The notes beneath the pieces were generated by a model. The model had not been told where the DNA came from. It ran no database searches and saw nothing but the letters and a program-made list of their open reading frames with translations. From positions 1,256,214-1,320,213 of the forward strand of contig VFFE01007258.1 of the NCBI GenBank assembly GCA_008921705.1: a stretch of 64,000 nt of DNA, in the 5' to 3' direction. Positions 26,489 to 38,239 of the stretch are shown piece by piece. Position 1 is the stretch's first letter; each line of letters starts with the position of its first letter. The DNA comes from Burhinus oedicnemus. Its lineage: Eukaryota > Chordata > Aves > Charadriiformes > Burhinidae. Position numbers and translations under genes: made by a program.

Positions 26489-28334
26489 ATTGTTAACAAC
26501 TGGTAAAGGTTGAAATAAGACTGTGGAAAGCACTTTCTAATTTGGATTCACTTTTCTATTAGCCTGAAAAAACCTCCTATTTCTGTTAGCTACACAAAGA
26601 AAACAAATGAGGCCTGAAGCCTAATCCAGATAGACAAAGGTGAGAATCCAGAAGACAAAGCTGATTTCAGGGAAGGGCCTGCTGCCCCAGCTCAGGATTT
26701 GGTCTAGAGTAATGGCTAAAATAAAATTGTGTGGCAATGCCTATTACTTCTGCATCTGGTGAGTTTTACTGATATCTTTAGGTTCATGGAGCCCATCTGT
26801 GTAGTACATTGAAATACTGAAAATATTCCTCTCGGATTAGGACACATCAGTGTTGAAGGTAAGGATGTTAAAATTCTGGCTGGAGTCCTTGCAGACCAAT
26901 AGAGGGTCAAAGCCTTTCTAAAATGTTAGTCTGCTATGTTCTCAGTAAATATTAATGAGCTACCTGTTATCATCGCTCATAATCCACTTTCTAAGAATGT
27001 CATACAAGGCTGCCAATGTCATACAATGTGCATGCTGTTCACAAGTGGGGAAATGCAAACAGAGAGCTGGGGAAGTTCCTGAGAAGGTGAACACAACCTG
27101 AGGAGTTGGCATGAACGAGTCAGTTTTTGCCTGCCCAAGGAAAACTGCTGGAATGTTGATTGCTGGAGAGTTACTTGAGTTATTTAAGATGGCTAGTAGC
27201 AAAAATCTAGAAATGGCTCTCAATTGTGTCTGTGAGCTACAAACTGTAATGCCACTCATTAGCTACCGTCTGTGATGATGAAGAAGGCTCTTGAATAAAA
27301 GTACTGAGAAACAGCAGAACAAAGAGTGATTGCATAGAAATGCTCAGCGTGATTTCCGTCAGGAAAACTTATAAGTTTAAAGAGTTTGAAAATATATATT
27401 TTAAAAAAGATAATTTGGAAGATCAACAAAAGACAAAAGTAGAGATCGTTAAAAACCCACGCTTCCTGCACAAGCTGCATTCTTGGTGTCATCTGGATTA
27501 TTGTCACCAGGCATGGCAAAATTTTGAATGAAGCTTTTTCTAGTCGAAACTTTAGGGTCTTCAAGTTCTGCTCAAATTCTCCTTGAGATTATTGGATGAG
27601 TTAGAGAGAAACCCAAAGAGACCTAATGCAGGGAAATGTGGCTTTAAGGAAGGGAAAAAAAAGAGGAGGGAAAGTCATTAGAATTTATGCCAAGAAATTT
27701 ACCATTACATTGCTTCCCCCCCATTTTCCCTTATTTTGGTAAGCATCCTTAGTTAGCTGGCCATTTCACAGTTCAGTATGTGATATTTGCTTTTGCTTTG
27801 CATACAGATGTCCCCGAGAGTTACCGTTCATGCTCTAATCGTCTACTTAGCAACTGCATATGGCCTTTTAATATGGAGGCTCTGATCACAGCTCCGAGAG
27901 TTAAATTTGTTTCTGGATCTTCCGTTAACAGTATCTTTGTAATTGTATCGTTGTTGAGTTAAGTATTCAGTAGCAAGCTTTGTTTGTCTATATTTTATTT
28001 TTCATGTTTCTGAAAGCTTTGTTTCTCTGTAATAGTTGCAAAACTTTTATTCCCCCTACACTTGCAGTCATGCTGTCTTTCATGCGCTCAAGATGTCACA
28101 TGTAATTGGGAGCAGACAGCCTGTCAGAGCAAAGTAAGAGGCAGTGGCCAGCCTGAAATATGCCTGTTGGAGCAGATAGAGCAATCACCTCGTCACTGCC
28201 TTGGATGAATTCTGTGCCGTGAACTAGAAGTGCTCCAAGGTGGGTAGCAGGGCTGACACTGTGCTGGGGGGAGCCCCAGTGGAGGCAAGGGGCTGGGGCA
28301 CCCCCTGTGCAATTGGCACTGTTCTCTCTTTCAG

Positions 28335-28407
28335 TTTATTCACCCTGAGATGCTCGGATCTTTTTGCTGAGGTGCCGGCTCGGGCTGGCCCATCCCCTTT
28401 CAATAGT
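28335..28407 (+). other. Exon-like interval, 73 bp
   Basis: It is preceded by a pyrimidine-rich tract ending in CTCTCTTTCAG (AG at 28333-28334) and followed by GTAAGA at 28408, both close to vertebrate splice consensus. One frame is open throughout (24 codons). The interval is richer in G+C than its surroundings. No protein family is recognised. Such pairs also occur by chance, so this is a weak candidate for a coding or lncRNA exon. Confidence 0.15.
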
Positions 28408-29208
28408 GTAAGACTTCAACAAAAGAAGCAACGGAAGCCACAAGCCGGAATTGCCTGCTGGAGCTGCTGATGCTCTGCTGTTCTGCAAGTGCCCCTTGAG
28501 CACGTGGTGGGTTATTGGGATTTAGCAAGGGACAGGCAGCGCAGGTTTGCAGTGCTTTCCTCTTCCCAGGCTTTATGCTCCTTCCAAGTGGGAGGGTCAG
28601 TGTGCAAGAAGACACGGAGGTGTCTGTAGCTGGCACATTTTGCAGGGACTTTGTGACGACTGTTCGTGCTATGAGCAGAACAGGAGTCTGTATTTCAGTG
28701 CTGACCGAGGCACAATACTTGGTGGGTGGTGGCGAGGAGCAGGGCTATGAGAGATTAAGGTAATTGGGTGATGCTCAGTATGTCCGAAAAGGAGTGAGGA
28801 TCGATGAAGAGAGGGGTGATAGGATTGGAGAGGTCAAACCGTGAAGTCCTGTAGGTAAGATTGGACAGAAAATTCTTGCCACAGTTGAGGCAGAAGATGT
28901 TATATTTTTTTGACAGTGTAAAATGAGAAGCATTTTTTGAAATGGAAACCCCAGAAGTTAGATATGTGTCCTGGTTTGAACAACACAAGACAAATTTCTC
29001 TTCTAATGCTTGGGAAAACTGCACTTTTAGAAGACTCTAGTGTCTGAATTTGTGAAAATATTTACTTTATAGCCAGCTATGGTGTGTGGGTTTCAAGGTC
29101 TCAGTGTTTTTCAAGCTAGCCAGATGCAAGGATGAGGAGGAGTGAGACCTGGGCACTTCACTCAAGCTGGCCAACAGGATTATTTCATACCATGAACATC
29201 ACATTCAA

Positions 29209-29215
29209 TATAAAT
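29209..29215 (+). promoter_or_regulatory. TATA-like box in the solo LTR
   Basis: TATAAAT about 240 bp into the LTR and upstream of the AATAAA, the expected order for a U3/R promoter. Activity is unknown. Confidence 0.35.
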
Positions 29216-29441
29216 TAGAAAGTTTGCTGTGAAGTGTGCTCCCTCCCTTGGAGTATAATCCTTGTATATTTTATATTGGTATTGGGATCAATATTGGCTC
29301 TTTAGCGTTAATAATGTTAATTATCTAGTCTTATTCTATTAAATCTGTTTATATTTCAACCCCTGGGTTTCCTTGTTTTTCCCGATTCCCCTTCCCGGGT
29401 GGGGAGGGGTCATCAGGTGATAGAATAATCGTCTAAATAAT

Positions 29442-29447
29442 AATAAA
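29442..29447 (+). terminator. Polyadenylation signal in the solo LTR
   Basis: AATAAA 27 bases before the CA end of the LTR, within an A/T-rich run. Its position suits the R region of a retroviral LTR. Confidence 0.45.
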
Positions 29448-29474
29448 TTGTTGTGGGTTTCTCAAACCGTAACA

Positions 29475-32400
29475 AGATGTTATGCAGAAAACTGTGGTAT
29501 TGACACATAGTTGGGAGCTGGAGAGAGACACATTCAAACATTGTTAGAGGTGAAGACCTAGTAGGGTATCTGGGTAGAAAGCCATCTTGAGGTGAAAGCT
29601 TTTATGACAGGCAGGATGCCTTATACTCTGCACAGAAAAAGACGATAATGCTGGTATCTTTGGGAAACATTATTTTGTCGATGTTGAGCTTGGGTTATGC
29701 TGTTGATTTAGGCTGAATGTCTGTGTTCAACTCACATGGTCTAAAGCTGAGCACCATTATTGCTAATTTCCCCCAGAACCTACAGTTTCCTGCCAAAACA
29801 CAAATCCAGATGTGCTGACACAGCAAGTTTCCATGCTTTGGGCTGCAGCCACCCGATATGATCCACTTGGTGCCTGCAAGGAGAGCCAATTTGTTACTGG
29901 CAGGTAACAGTTTTCAAATTTCCACAGGGTTTCACAGAAGACCATCTAGCAGAGGCGTCTTGGAAACGGCTCCATCTCGATTTCCCTTGCTCCTGGGCTT
30001 TTGCGCACCAGCCTGACGCCCCCATGAAAGAAATGGATTGAAGGTGGCTAGTTCCAGCAGACTTTCTATTGCTACAGCTAATTATTTGGTTTGAGCCAAG
30101 GGTGATTCCATTGCATATCAGAGACTAGATTTGAGGGCAGAGTGCTCCCTGTCACCAGGAGATTTCAGAAGTCAAACTTTGCATCGGCTCAAACTGCCTG
30201 CTGGGCATGATTTTTCCTGGTGCCCTTTGCTGCTCTGCAGTGTTGTGTGCCACGCTAGCTCATTTTCCTGCCTGTTGAAGAACGTGGGGAGATGGAAAGC
30301 CGAATGCCGGACTGTGGGCAGTAACATGGGAGGTAGATCTGACTGGGTCAGGAAGTTCTGAAAACACTGCCAGGCACCTCAAAAATGGAATAAAAACAGA
30401 ATTATACCAGAGCCGCACAACTGGTTACCAGATTTCAAAGTACATTGGTTCCTTCTGCCTACCTGACAGAATGGCAGATATAAAGCAGTGGAAGGGAAGG
30501 CTAGCGGTTATTGTGGCTGCTGTGCTTTTGGCAGGGTCATGATCCGTTTTGCTGCAGCATGGTGCCATTTGGCGTGAAGCGTAGTAGCAGCCCAGTGGTG
30601 GTTATTTAGAAAGGGAAAGCCACTCAGAGCTGTGGTGGAGCCTGGCTCTGCCAGAGTTGCCCCTAAGCTCCATGAGGGTTAGGCTGAAGCTTGAACTGCG
30701 TGGAATGTTGGTGTGGGAGGGCGGCATGTCACCATGCCTGCCAGTAACCCTGCCTGCGGGGAACACGGGCAGCTGGAGAGATCTGCTGAAGGACGTGTTT
30801 CGGAGTCAAACTGCCTTCCTCGTGCTCAACTGTTTCCCCTCAAATGCTTGCTTTGAATGGCTTTTTAGCCTGGCAGGTGCTGCCATCGCTGATGAGTCTG
30901 TGCCCCCCCCGCCATGGGGAAACACATGGAGGCTGGCAGTCACCAAAGTGAGCAAATACTTGCTTCTGTGCAGTCACTGAAAGTGAAAGCACATGGCTCC
31001 CAGTAGCAGCAGGGCAGAACAGGACACAGGGGACCCCGGGTGCTAATAATATGCACTTCATAATGTGCTGCATGGAAAACAAAAACAAGTCAGCAGTAGC
31101 AACAAAGCCATCCAAAAACTGTCTTCCACAGTGAGCTCTTACTTTGCTTCTTTCATTTTGGTTGAGTTAGTAACTGAGAGCCCTCTGATAACTGTATGAA
31201 CGAAGAGTACAGCCTTGGTTTTGAGACATAAACAGCATAAAAGACAATCTTGCACCAAGTTTTTCTTTCTTTCTCTTTTCTACTGTTTTCTTTGCTGTGA
31301 ATATGAAACAGTAGTGTTTTAAGTATCTCTTCAGGCAAAGAACTAAGTCTGACTTCCATTACCTATGCTGTTTACATGTGACGACCCACAGTCATCTCCT
31401 GCTCATTTGAGGAGAACTGCTTTGCCTGGTATGGATAGGATAATTCTGGATGTTAGATTGTGGCGGGAAGTAGGAGCTGGCAGAGCACAATGGGGCTCCA
31501 ACCCCTCTCAGCCTGGTCAGAATTTCTGTAACTGAGATACCGATGGCATATTTACCTTACAGCACTAATCCAGCATCAGCTCTCAAGACACCCCCACATA
31601 TGGCAATTAAAAGGGGAGCAGAGGAATGCATGTAGGCATTATCTGCTCAATAGCTGCAGTGCGCTACAACCTCCTGAGACAGGTGGCATACCTGTTAATG
31701 GCCTCTGCAGAGGAATGACTGGGATATATGTTGTGGGAGGTGACGGTGTGTTGTCCTGTTCGCTGTCAGCTGAGAACTAAATTCAGTAATTTGAAGGCGA
31801 CAGCTCCCTCAGCTCCAGCGCAGCCCTGGCACAGCTCTGGCTGCTCAGCACCTGGTATTCCCAGAGACCCAGAATTGGATTCTGAGCTGATCATGGTTTG
31901 AAAGGGCTGTGGTACCAGGGACTGGGCTTTTATCCTCATGCCTCTCACTAGTTTACTCTTCCCTCGGTTCCTGTGCTTGAATTGTAGTTAATCTCACCCT
32001 GTCTTTCATTTAACTAAAAAATAAGACTCTCTCTTTCATATGCTCCTTTTCATATGCTATTTATCCCCAAAATCTAATTCCCAAGTCAATATGCTTCATG
32101 CAGACAGGGAAGCATTTTGCATCTAAATTGGTGCAATCATGGTCAAATAACACAGAGGTAAACGTCTCAAAAAATATCAGTGTAAATGTACTGGGGCTGC
32201 ATGAATGTTGACAGGCTAATAAACAGGAAAGGCTGTGGACTAAGCTTTATACGTAAATGTGAAGGCTGCATTCATCCTGCCCTGCTTGTAGGATGTGCAC
32301 GTGTTTTCCCATTCTGCCTTTTACAGTACCGATAGTTCATCTTTAATAAATCAAAGGCAGCTTTTTCTTGCTTGCCTGCTCTCTGAAGAAGAGGATATCA

Positions 32401-33189
32401 AGTCATACCCTAAACAGTTTTGACACACAGATAATGTCTGGTGAAAAGTGCTAATGGTAGTCTTTTATTTACAGATGTGTTGAGAAATATGTGAAGTAAT
32501 GAGTTTATCTTCCCTCTTCCTCACAGGAGGAGAATAAGATGAGAGGCACATTCTCCTTTTGTCCTCTGTCTCCAAAAGATGCTGGTTTCCTGTCATCCCT
32601 CAAAGAAACTCCTTTACACTTGTCTAGCCAGGACAGTTTCTAACATGCCTCTTTTGTTATGCCCGGGCACCCTGGTGACTCGGTTGACATTGATATGAGT
32701 GTTTCTCTTTCCAGTCCGCCCCTGCACGCCTGCCGCATGGGCTGACGCCTGTCAGCTGCCCGGAGCGCTGCTGCTGGAGCACCTCTTGGATCAGTGGGCT
32801 CCTCGTCATGCAGCGAGGGCTCGGCAGGAGCTGCAGGCTGTTGGCACGCTCCTGGTCTTGATCTGAAATTAATTGACACAACTTGAATCTTGGGAGACGA
32901 TGCCAGAAGGAAGAACAGAAGACCTGTGAGATAGCGAAGTGCAAATATGATGTAAAATTGTCAGCCGGCATTCTTCAAATGGAGAGGTTTGATTTTCTTT
33001 TTACAGGTTTGTTGCTTCACGGTGCAGCCATACAAGCTCCCATTTACACCTTTTGAGGCTTGCTGTTGTCTCAACAGCTCTGTGGGTTTCTCTAGCCAGG
33101 AAAGGTTCAGTACTGTATGTGATGATGAAAGGCTCTTCATGCTGCTGTGCAGCCTTGTCTGTAAGACTGGCAAAACAGCATTGTCGCAA
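29475..33189. other. Unique non-coding sequence
   Basis: No gene or repeat recognised. It is somewhat richer in G+C than the rest, especially at 30.1-31.0 and 32.6-32.9 kb, which gives open frames of about 60-107 codons without domain wording. Confidence 0.55.
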
Positions 33190-35632
33190 TTGTGAAAACT
33201 ACTCAACTTACCAGACAACTGCTGGAAATACAACACAGCAGAGAGGAAACCGTCTAGGTGATTCCTGGAGTGTGTGGAGGATAACTTCCTGACACAACTG
33301 GTAAGTGAGCCTACCAGGGGAGGTGCCTTGCTAGACCTGCTGCTCACAAATAGAGAAGATCTGGTGGGTGATGTGATGGGCGGAGGCTGTCTTGGGCTTA
33401 GCGACCATGAAATGATACAGCTCTCAATTCTTGGTGGAGTAAGGAAGGGGGTCAGCAAAACCACTACCATGGACTTCCGGAAGGCAGACCTCAGCCTGTT
33501 CAGGACACTTGTTGAGACAGTCCCTTGGGAGACAGTTCTGAAGGGCAAAGGGGTCCAGGAAGGCTGGACATTCTTCAAGAAGGAAGTGTTGGAGGTGCAG
33601 GAGCAGGCTGTCCCCATGTGTCCTAAGATGAACCGGCGGGGAAGACGACTGGCCTGGCTGAACAGGGAGCTTCTGCTGGGACTCAGGGAAAAAAGGAGAG
33701 TTTACCACCTTTGGAAGAAGGGGCAGGCAATGCAAGAAGAGTATAGGGATCTAGTTAGGTCATGCAGAAAAAACATCAGAAAGGCAAAAGAACAGCTAGA
33801 ACTTAATCTGGCCACTGTTGTAAGAGATAACAAAAATGATTCTTACATTAACAACAAAAAGAGAGCCAGGAAGAATCTCCACCCCTTATTGGATGCAGAG
33901 GGAAAGATTGTCAACAAGGCTGAGGAGAAGGCCGAGGTACTTAATGCCTTCTTTGCCTCAGTCTTTAATAATAAGACCAGTCATCCTCAGGGTATTCAGT
34001 CCCCTGAGCTGGAAGACAAGGATAAAGTACAGAATAAACACCCCATAATCCAAGAGGAAGCAGTTAGTGACCTGCTACGCCAACTGGACAGCCACAAGTC
34101 TATGGGCCCAGATGGGATTCACCTGAAAGTGCTGAGGGAGCTGGTAGAGGAGCTTGCCAAGCCACTCTCCATCATTTATCAGCAGTCTTGGTCAACAGGG
34201 GAGGTCTCAGATGACTGGAGGCTTGCCAACGTGACACCCATCTACAAGAAGGGCCAAAAGGAGGATCCAAGCAATTATAGGCCTGTCAGCCTGACCTCAG
34301 TGCCAGGAAAGATCATTGAACGGATCATCCTGAGTGCACTCACACGGCATGCAAAGGACAACCAGGGACTCAGGCCCAGCCAGCATGGGTTCATGAAAGG
34401 CAGGTCCTGCTTGACCAACCTGATCTCCTTTTATGACCAAGTGACCTGCCTGGTGGATGAAGGAAAGGCTGTGGATGTTATCTGCTTGGACTTTAGTAAG
34501 GCCTTTGACACAGTCTCCCACAGCATTCTGCTAGAGAAGCTGGCAGCCTGTGGCTTAGACAGGTGTACTCTTCACTGGATTAAAAACTGGCTGGATGGCC
34601 AAGCCCAGAGAGTTGTGGTGAATGGCGTTAAATCCAGTTGGCAGCAGGTCTGGAGCGGTGCTCCTCAGGGCTCAGTTTTGGGGCCAGCCTTGTTTAATAT
34701 CTTTATTGATGATCTGGACAAGGGGATTGAGTGCACCCTCAGTAAGTTTGCAGATGACACCAAATTAAGTGGGAGTGTTGATCTGCTAGAGGGTAGGAAG
34801 GCTCTGCAGACAGATCTGGACAGACTGGATTGATGGGCTGAAGCCAACTGCATGAGGTTTAACAAGGCCAAGTGCCGGGTCCTGCACTTGGGTCACAACA
34901 ACCCCAGGCAATGTTACAGGCTTGGGGAGGAGTGGCTGGAAAGCTGCCTGGCAGAAAAGGATCTGGGGGTCCTGGTGGACAGCTGGCTGACCATGAGCCA
35001 GCAGTGCGCCCAGGTAGCCAAGAAGGCCAATGGCATCTTGGCCTGTATCAAGAATAGTGTGGCCAGCAGGAGTAGGGAAGTGATCGTGCCCCTGCACTCG
35101 GTGCTGGTGAGGCCGCAGCTTGAGTACTGTGTTCAGCTTTGGGTGCCACAGTCTAGGAGGGACATTGAGGTGCTGGAGCGTGTGCAGAGAAGGTCAACAA
35201 AGCTGGTGAGGGGTCTGGAGAACATGTCTTATGAGGAGTGGCTGAAGGAATTAGGATTGTTTAGTCTGGAGAAGAGAAGGTTGAGGGGAGACCTTATTGC
35301 GCTCTACAACTACCTGAAAGGAGGTTGTAGTGAGAAGGGAGTTGGTCTCTTCTCCTAAGTAACTAACAGTAGGACAAGAGGAAACGGGTTCAGGTTGTGC
35401 CAGGGGAGGTTTAGGCTGGACATTAGGAAAAAATGTTTCACTGCAAGAGTTATCAAACATTGGAAGAGGCTGCCCAGGGAGGTGGTGGAGTCACCATCCC
35501 TAGATGTGTTTAAAAGTCATGTAGATGTAGTGCTTAGAGACATGGTTTAGTGGCAGACCTGGTAGAGTCGGGTCAACGGTTGGACTAGATGATCTTAAAG
35601 GTCTTTTCCAACCTAAACAATTCTATGATACT
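33190..35632 (+). mobile_element. CR1 LINE copy C, longest copy in the window
   Basis: About 2.44 kb of a CR1 element on the plus strand, from the last part of the endonuclease domain through the whole reverse transcriptase to the 3' tail (cctaaacaattctatgata). Homology starts near 33190-33205, with in-frame wording LPDNCW matching the usual CR1 endonuclease passage. The 3' kilobase is nearly the same as copy E. It is 5'-truncated and disabled by three premature stops, so it cannot move by itself. Confidence 0.96.
33205..35550 (+). pseudogene. CR1 ORF2 (endonuclease end plus reverse transcriptase), copy C
   Basis: One reading frame is kept for about 2.35 kb but is cut by TGA at 33259-33261, TGA at 34831-34833 and TAA at 35356-35358. 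The natural TAG is at 35548-35550. In the 519-codon middle block that begins at 33274, the endonuclease SDH motif is at about residues 43-45, the pre-RT basic linker follows, DFSKAFD starts near 406, SGAPQGS is near 456 (usual family wording SGVPQGS) and the catalytic FADD is at 492-495. The two later stops are the bases at which copy E still has sense codons (GGA and CAA). The first stop looks like a CGA-to-TGA change. Near 33836 about two codons appear to be missing compared with copy A, without loss of frame. Decay is by point mutation with no frameshift seen, which fits a fairly recent insertion. Confidence 0.93.
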
Positions 35633-36677
35633 GATACTAGTGCAGGGTTTTGGAAAAGGAGAAAAAAGAAGTAGTTTTTTTCTGAATTAGGTTTCTGGGT
35701 GTAATTTCTTTGAAGGAGACTTTGTAATTGTCGTATTACATGAATATCATACCTTTTGTAAGGGCATAGTTATGTAAGGTGCCTTCATCTACCAAACTGT
35801 AACTTGTTTCAGAGATCAAAATAATTCCTATGTCTGTTTTTTCTCCCCCTTTCATACACAAAACCAGTTCTATAAAGCTCCTTTTTTTCTTGCTCTTGGT
35901 GCCGCCTTCTGCAGGTCACACTAATAAAATTAGTCTAAATTGTTTCAAAAATCTCTGCCTTTTTCTCTTCTAGACCTCACTGAAAGCTTTATAAATGAAG
36001 ACAGCTAAAGACATAAATAGTGTCTAAAGAGTGCATATCTGAGATTTGCATTTGTTCAGAAATTTGCCAGTCTTGTTTCCAAGATAAGTGGGGCTGACTC
36101 AGCCTCTGGAGGGGCCTTTTTCTCTCTGCTGACTTAGAGGACCTTATGCTTGGTGTCAGGCAGCTGAAGTTATAGGTAGCATTCATCTGATCCAAGACAG
36201 AAAAATCCTCTTCTGAAGGAGAGATCAAGCTGGCACTCAAACACAGAGTAATAGGAAAGTGTAATATATGTGCAGATACCATGTGAAGTGCAGAGGTAGG
36301 GGCTAAGAGTCTGCCATACCAAGCAGCATGGGGAGGTGTGGTAACATTTCACAGGGGTATGAAACAAGTTGACTGGCAAGAGGATGATGTCTTTTTCATC
36401 ACAGGTAATTTTTGAAAGTAGAAGTGATGGGTTATATCTCTTCATCAAGAAAATAATTGATACTTTGTTCCCTGCAAGCCATGTCTATGCAGGCAGGTGC
36501 AGACAGCTATCTGTTAGCTTTGCCTGTTTTCTGGGCTTCTGGGACTCTGCCCAACTGATGAGATGTGTGCCAGCTCAGTCCAGAAGCCGTTTAAACTCAA
36601 TTACACAAACTGTGACAAGGGACTGCGTCCTCTTTGGTGCATGTATGAATGCAGCATGCACCTGTCTGCACTTCAGA
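35633..36677. other. Unique AT-rich spacer between CR1 copies C and D
   Basis: No gene or repeat recognised. Open frames stay below 120 codons and carry no domain wording. Confidence 0.6.
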
Positions 36678-37345
36678 GACTCACAGAGTAGTCTAAGTTG
36701 GAAGGGACTTCTGGGGTTCATCTAGTTAAACCCCTGTGCAAAGCAGGGCCAGCTAAATCAGGTTGCTCAACTTTGTGTCCAGTGAAGTTCTGAATGCCTT
36801 CAAGGATGGAGATTCCTTAATTATCTGAGCAGCAAGATCCAGCGCTTGACCACCCTCAGTGGTGGTGAATAGAAATGTTCTGCTATAGTTGGAATTTCGT
36901 TGTTCCAGCTTGTGTCTGTCGCTTCTCATCCTGTTGCTGTGCACTTTCCAGAGGAACCTGAGTTTGTTTTGTCTACATCTTCCCGTTAGGTAATTGTAGA
37001 CAGCAATGAGATCCCTCCCTGAAGCCTCCTCCTCTAAATGCTGAACAAGCCCAGCTCCCCCAGCCTTTCCTTGGCCATCCTGTGTCCCAACCCCTCAAAC
37101 AGCTTGGTGGCCTTTGCTGGACTTGCTCTGGTATACTGATGTCTGTCTTGTATTGGTGAACCCAAAACTAGACGCAACAGTCCAGAACTGGTCTCACATG
37201 TACTCAATAGAGGGGAAGGATCACTTCCCTGGACCTGCTGGCTAATGCAACCCAGTATGCAGCAAGCTTTTGCTGCAAGTATACTCTGCTGACATGTTTA
37301 AGTTGCAAGTGTTCATCCTGTAGATATACCCTCTATTCCCCTAGT
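36678..37345 (-). mobile_element. CR1 LINE copy D, 3' fragment
   Basis: Reverse-complemented CR1 wording starts with tcacagagtagtctaagttggaagggac and continues through the 3' untranslated region and the C-terminal part of ORF2 (minus frame 36753-36944, ending in a passage like SPSLKAFRTSLDTKLSNLI). Past about 37100 it continues as frame-broken CR1 wording (for example ggggaaggatcacttccctgg). It fades near 37345. Divergence is intermediate between copy A and copy B. Confidence 0.9.
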
Positions 37346-38239
37346 TAGAATAGAAGAAACATAGGGAAAAGACATACCAGTATACCTACTGAGCTGGAAT
37401 TAAACACACAATCCTAATGAACAAATTTCTGATGAATCGCAACTACACAATGTGAAAAAGTCTGAGCAGGGTTGCCATCATACAACTTGCAGTTCTCAGG
37501 GCTTATTTAGAAGTACCTTTTCCATGGTCAGCTTTGAAAAGGAATTTCTAATGTTCGTTCCAAATTCACCACAAATAAAGATGAATGGTAGGTGAATGTT
37601 TAAACAGCATCCCTTACCTATGACTGCTAGAAACATAATAGGAGGCATTACTGTCTTTACCTTTAGTAAATGCTATTTATGTTTGCAAATGGCAATTTAA
37701 ATAACATCCATCACGCAAAAGGTCCATCACTAAGAAGAGAGATGATACTGAAAAGGCATAGGGTAACTTTTGTCTAGTTTGTCCTTTATAGTTTTTATAC
37801 ATGTCCTCTACCTGTGAAAGACCTTGGCCCCTTAGCAGGCATTTTGGAAATGCCATATACAGCGCAAAGGGAAAATGTGTTATTTTCATAGATAACTGCT
37901 TAGTAATGAGAGAGCTCTAATTTTGTTCAAAAAAAATAGTATATGAAGTGATGAAAGGTAGAGATTCCCAGGGCACTTTTAAATGATGCCTACAGAAAAT
38001 GTTGAGAAGCATTAATTTATGATTTAATTATTTAACAATTTCTCTAAGATCTTCAAGAAAATGAATCTATTCTTGTCTCTGAGACTGAAGGTTTCCAATT
38101 GCGCATACATAACCACCTGTTTTATTAGGAGAGGGTTGCACATTAAGATTTTGGCTACCCTGCTTGCAAGCGGTCATCAAAATATTTCATAGCAGTTCCA
38201 GGTTGCAAGAGAGGCAATATCTTTCCATTATTAATAATA
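37346..38239. other. Unique AT-rich non-coding sequence
   Basis: Nothing recognised between CR1 copy D and the fossil reverse transcriptase. The fossil's 5' limit is uncertain and could lie within this stretch. Confidence 0.5.

Larger units (their letters stand above)
17975..28966. other. Unique AT-rich non-coding sequence
   Basis: Eleven kilobases without a recognised gene. It holds an alternating AT stretch (21234-21288), an A-rich tract (23914-23949), an ATT/ACT triplet array (26212-26241) and a TTTTG array (26461-26488). A 173-codon minus frame at 22020-22541 is listed as a finding, and a small exon-like interval lies at 28335-28407. No mobile element was recognised. Confidence 0.55.
28967..29474 (+). 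mobile_element. Solo LTR of an ERVL-like endogenous retrovirus
   Basis: About 508 bp bounded by 5' TGTCCTGGTTTG and 3' CAAACCGTAACA, an imperfect inverted pair with the TG...CA ends of retroviral LTRs. Flanking pentamers ATATG (28962-28966) and AGATG (29475-29479) match at four of five positions, a plausible decayed target duplication. Five bases fits ERVL-type integration. A TATA-like box (29209-29215) and AATAAA (29442-29447) fit LTR structure. No internal gag, pol or env lies on either side, so this is a solo LTR left by recombination between two LTRs. The orientation is judged from the end sequences and the polyadenylation signal. The family assignment is from memory of bird LTR ends and not from a search. 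Confidence 0.8.

Noticed and set aside
32961..33617. A 218-codon minus-strand open frame
   Set aside because: Its right half is the antisense of the CR1 copy C ORF2 on the plus strand, and the left part has no domain wording. It is a shadow frame.
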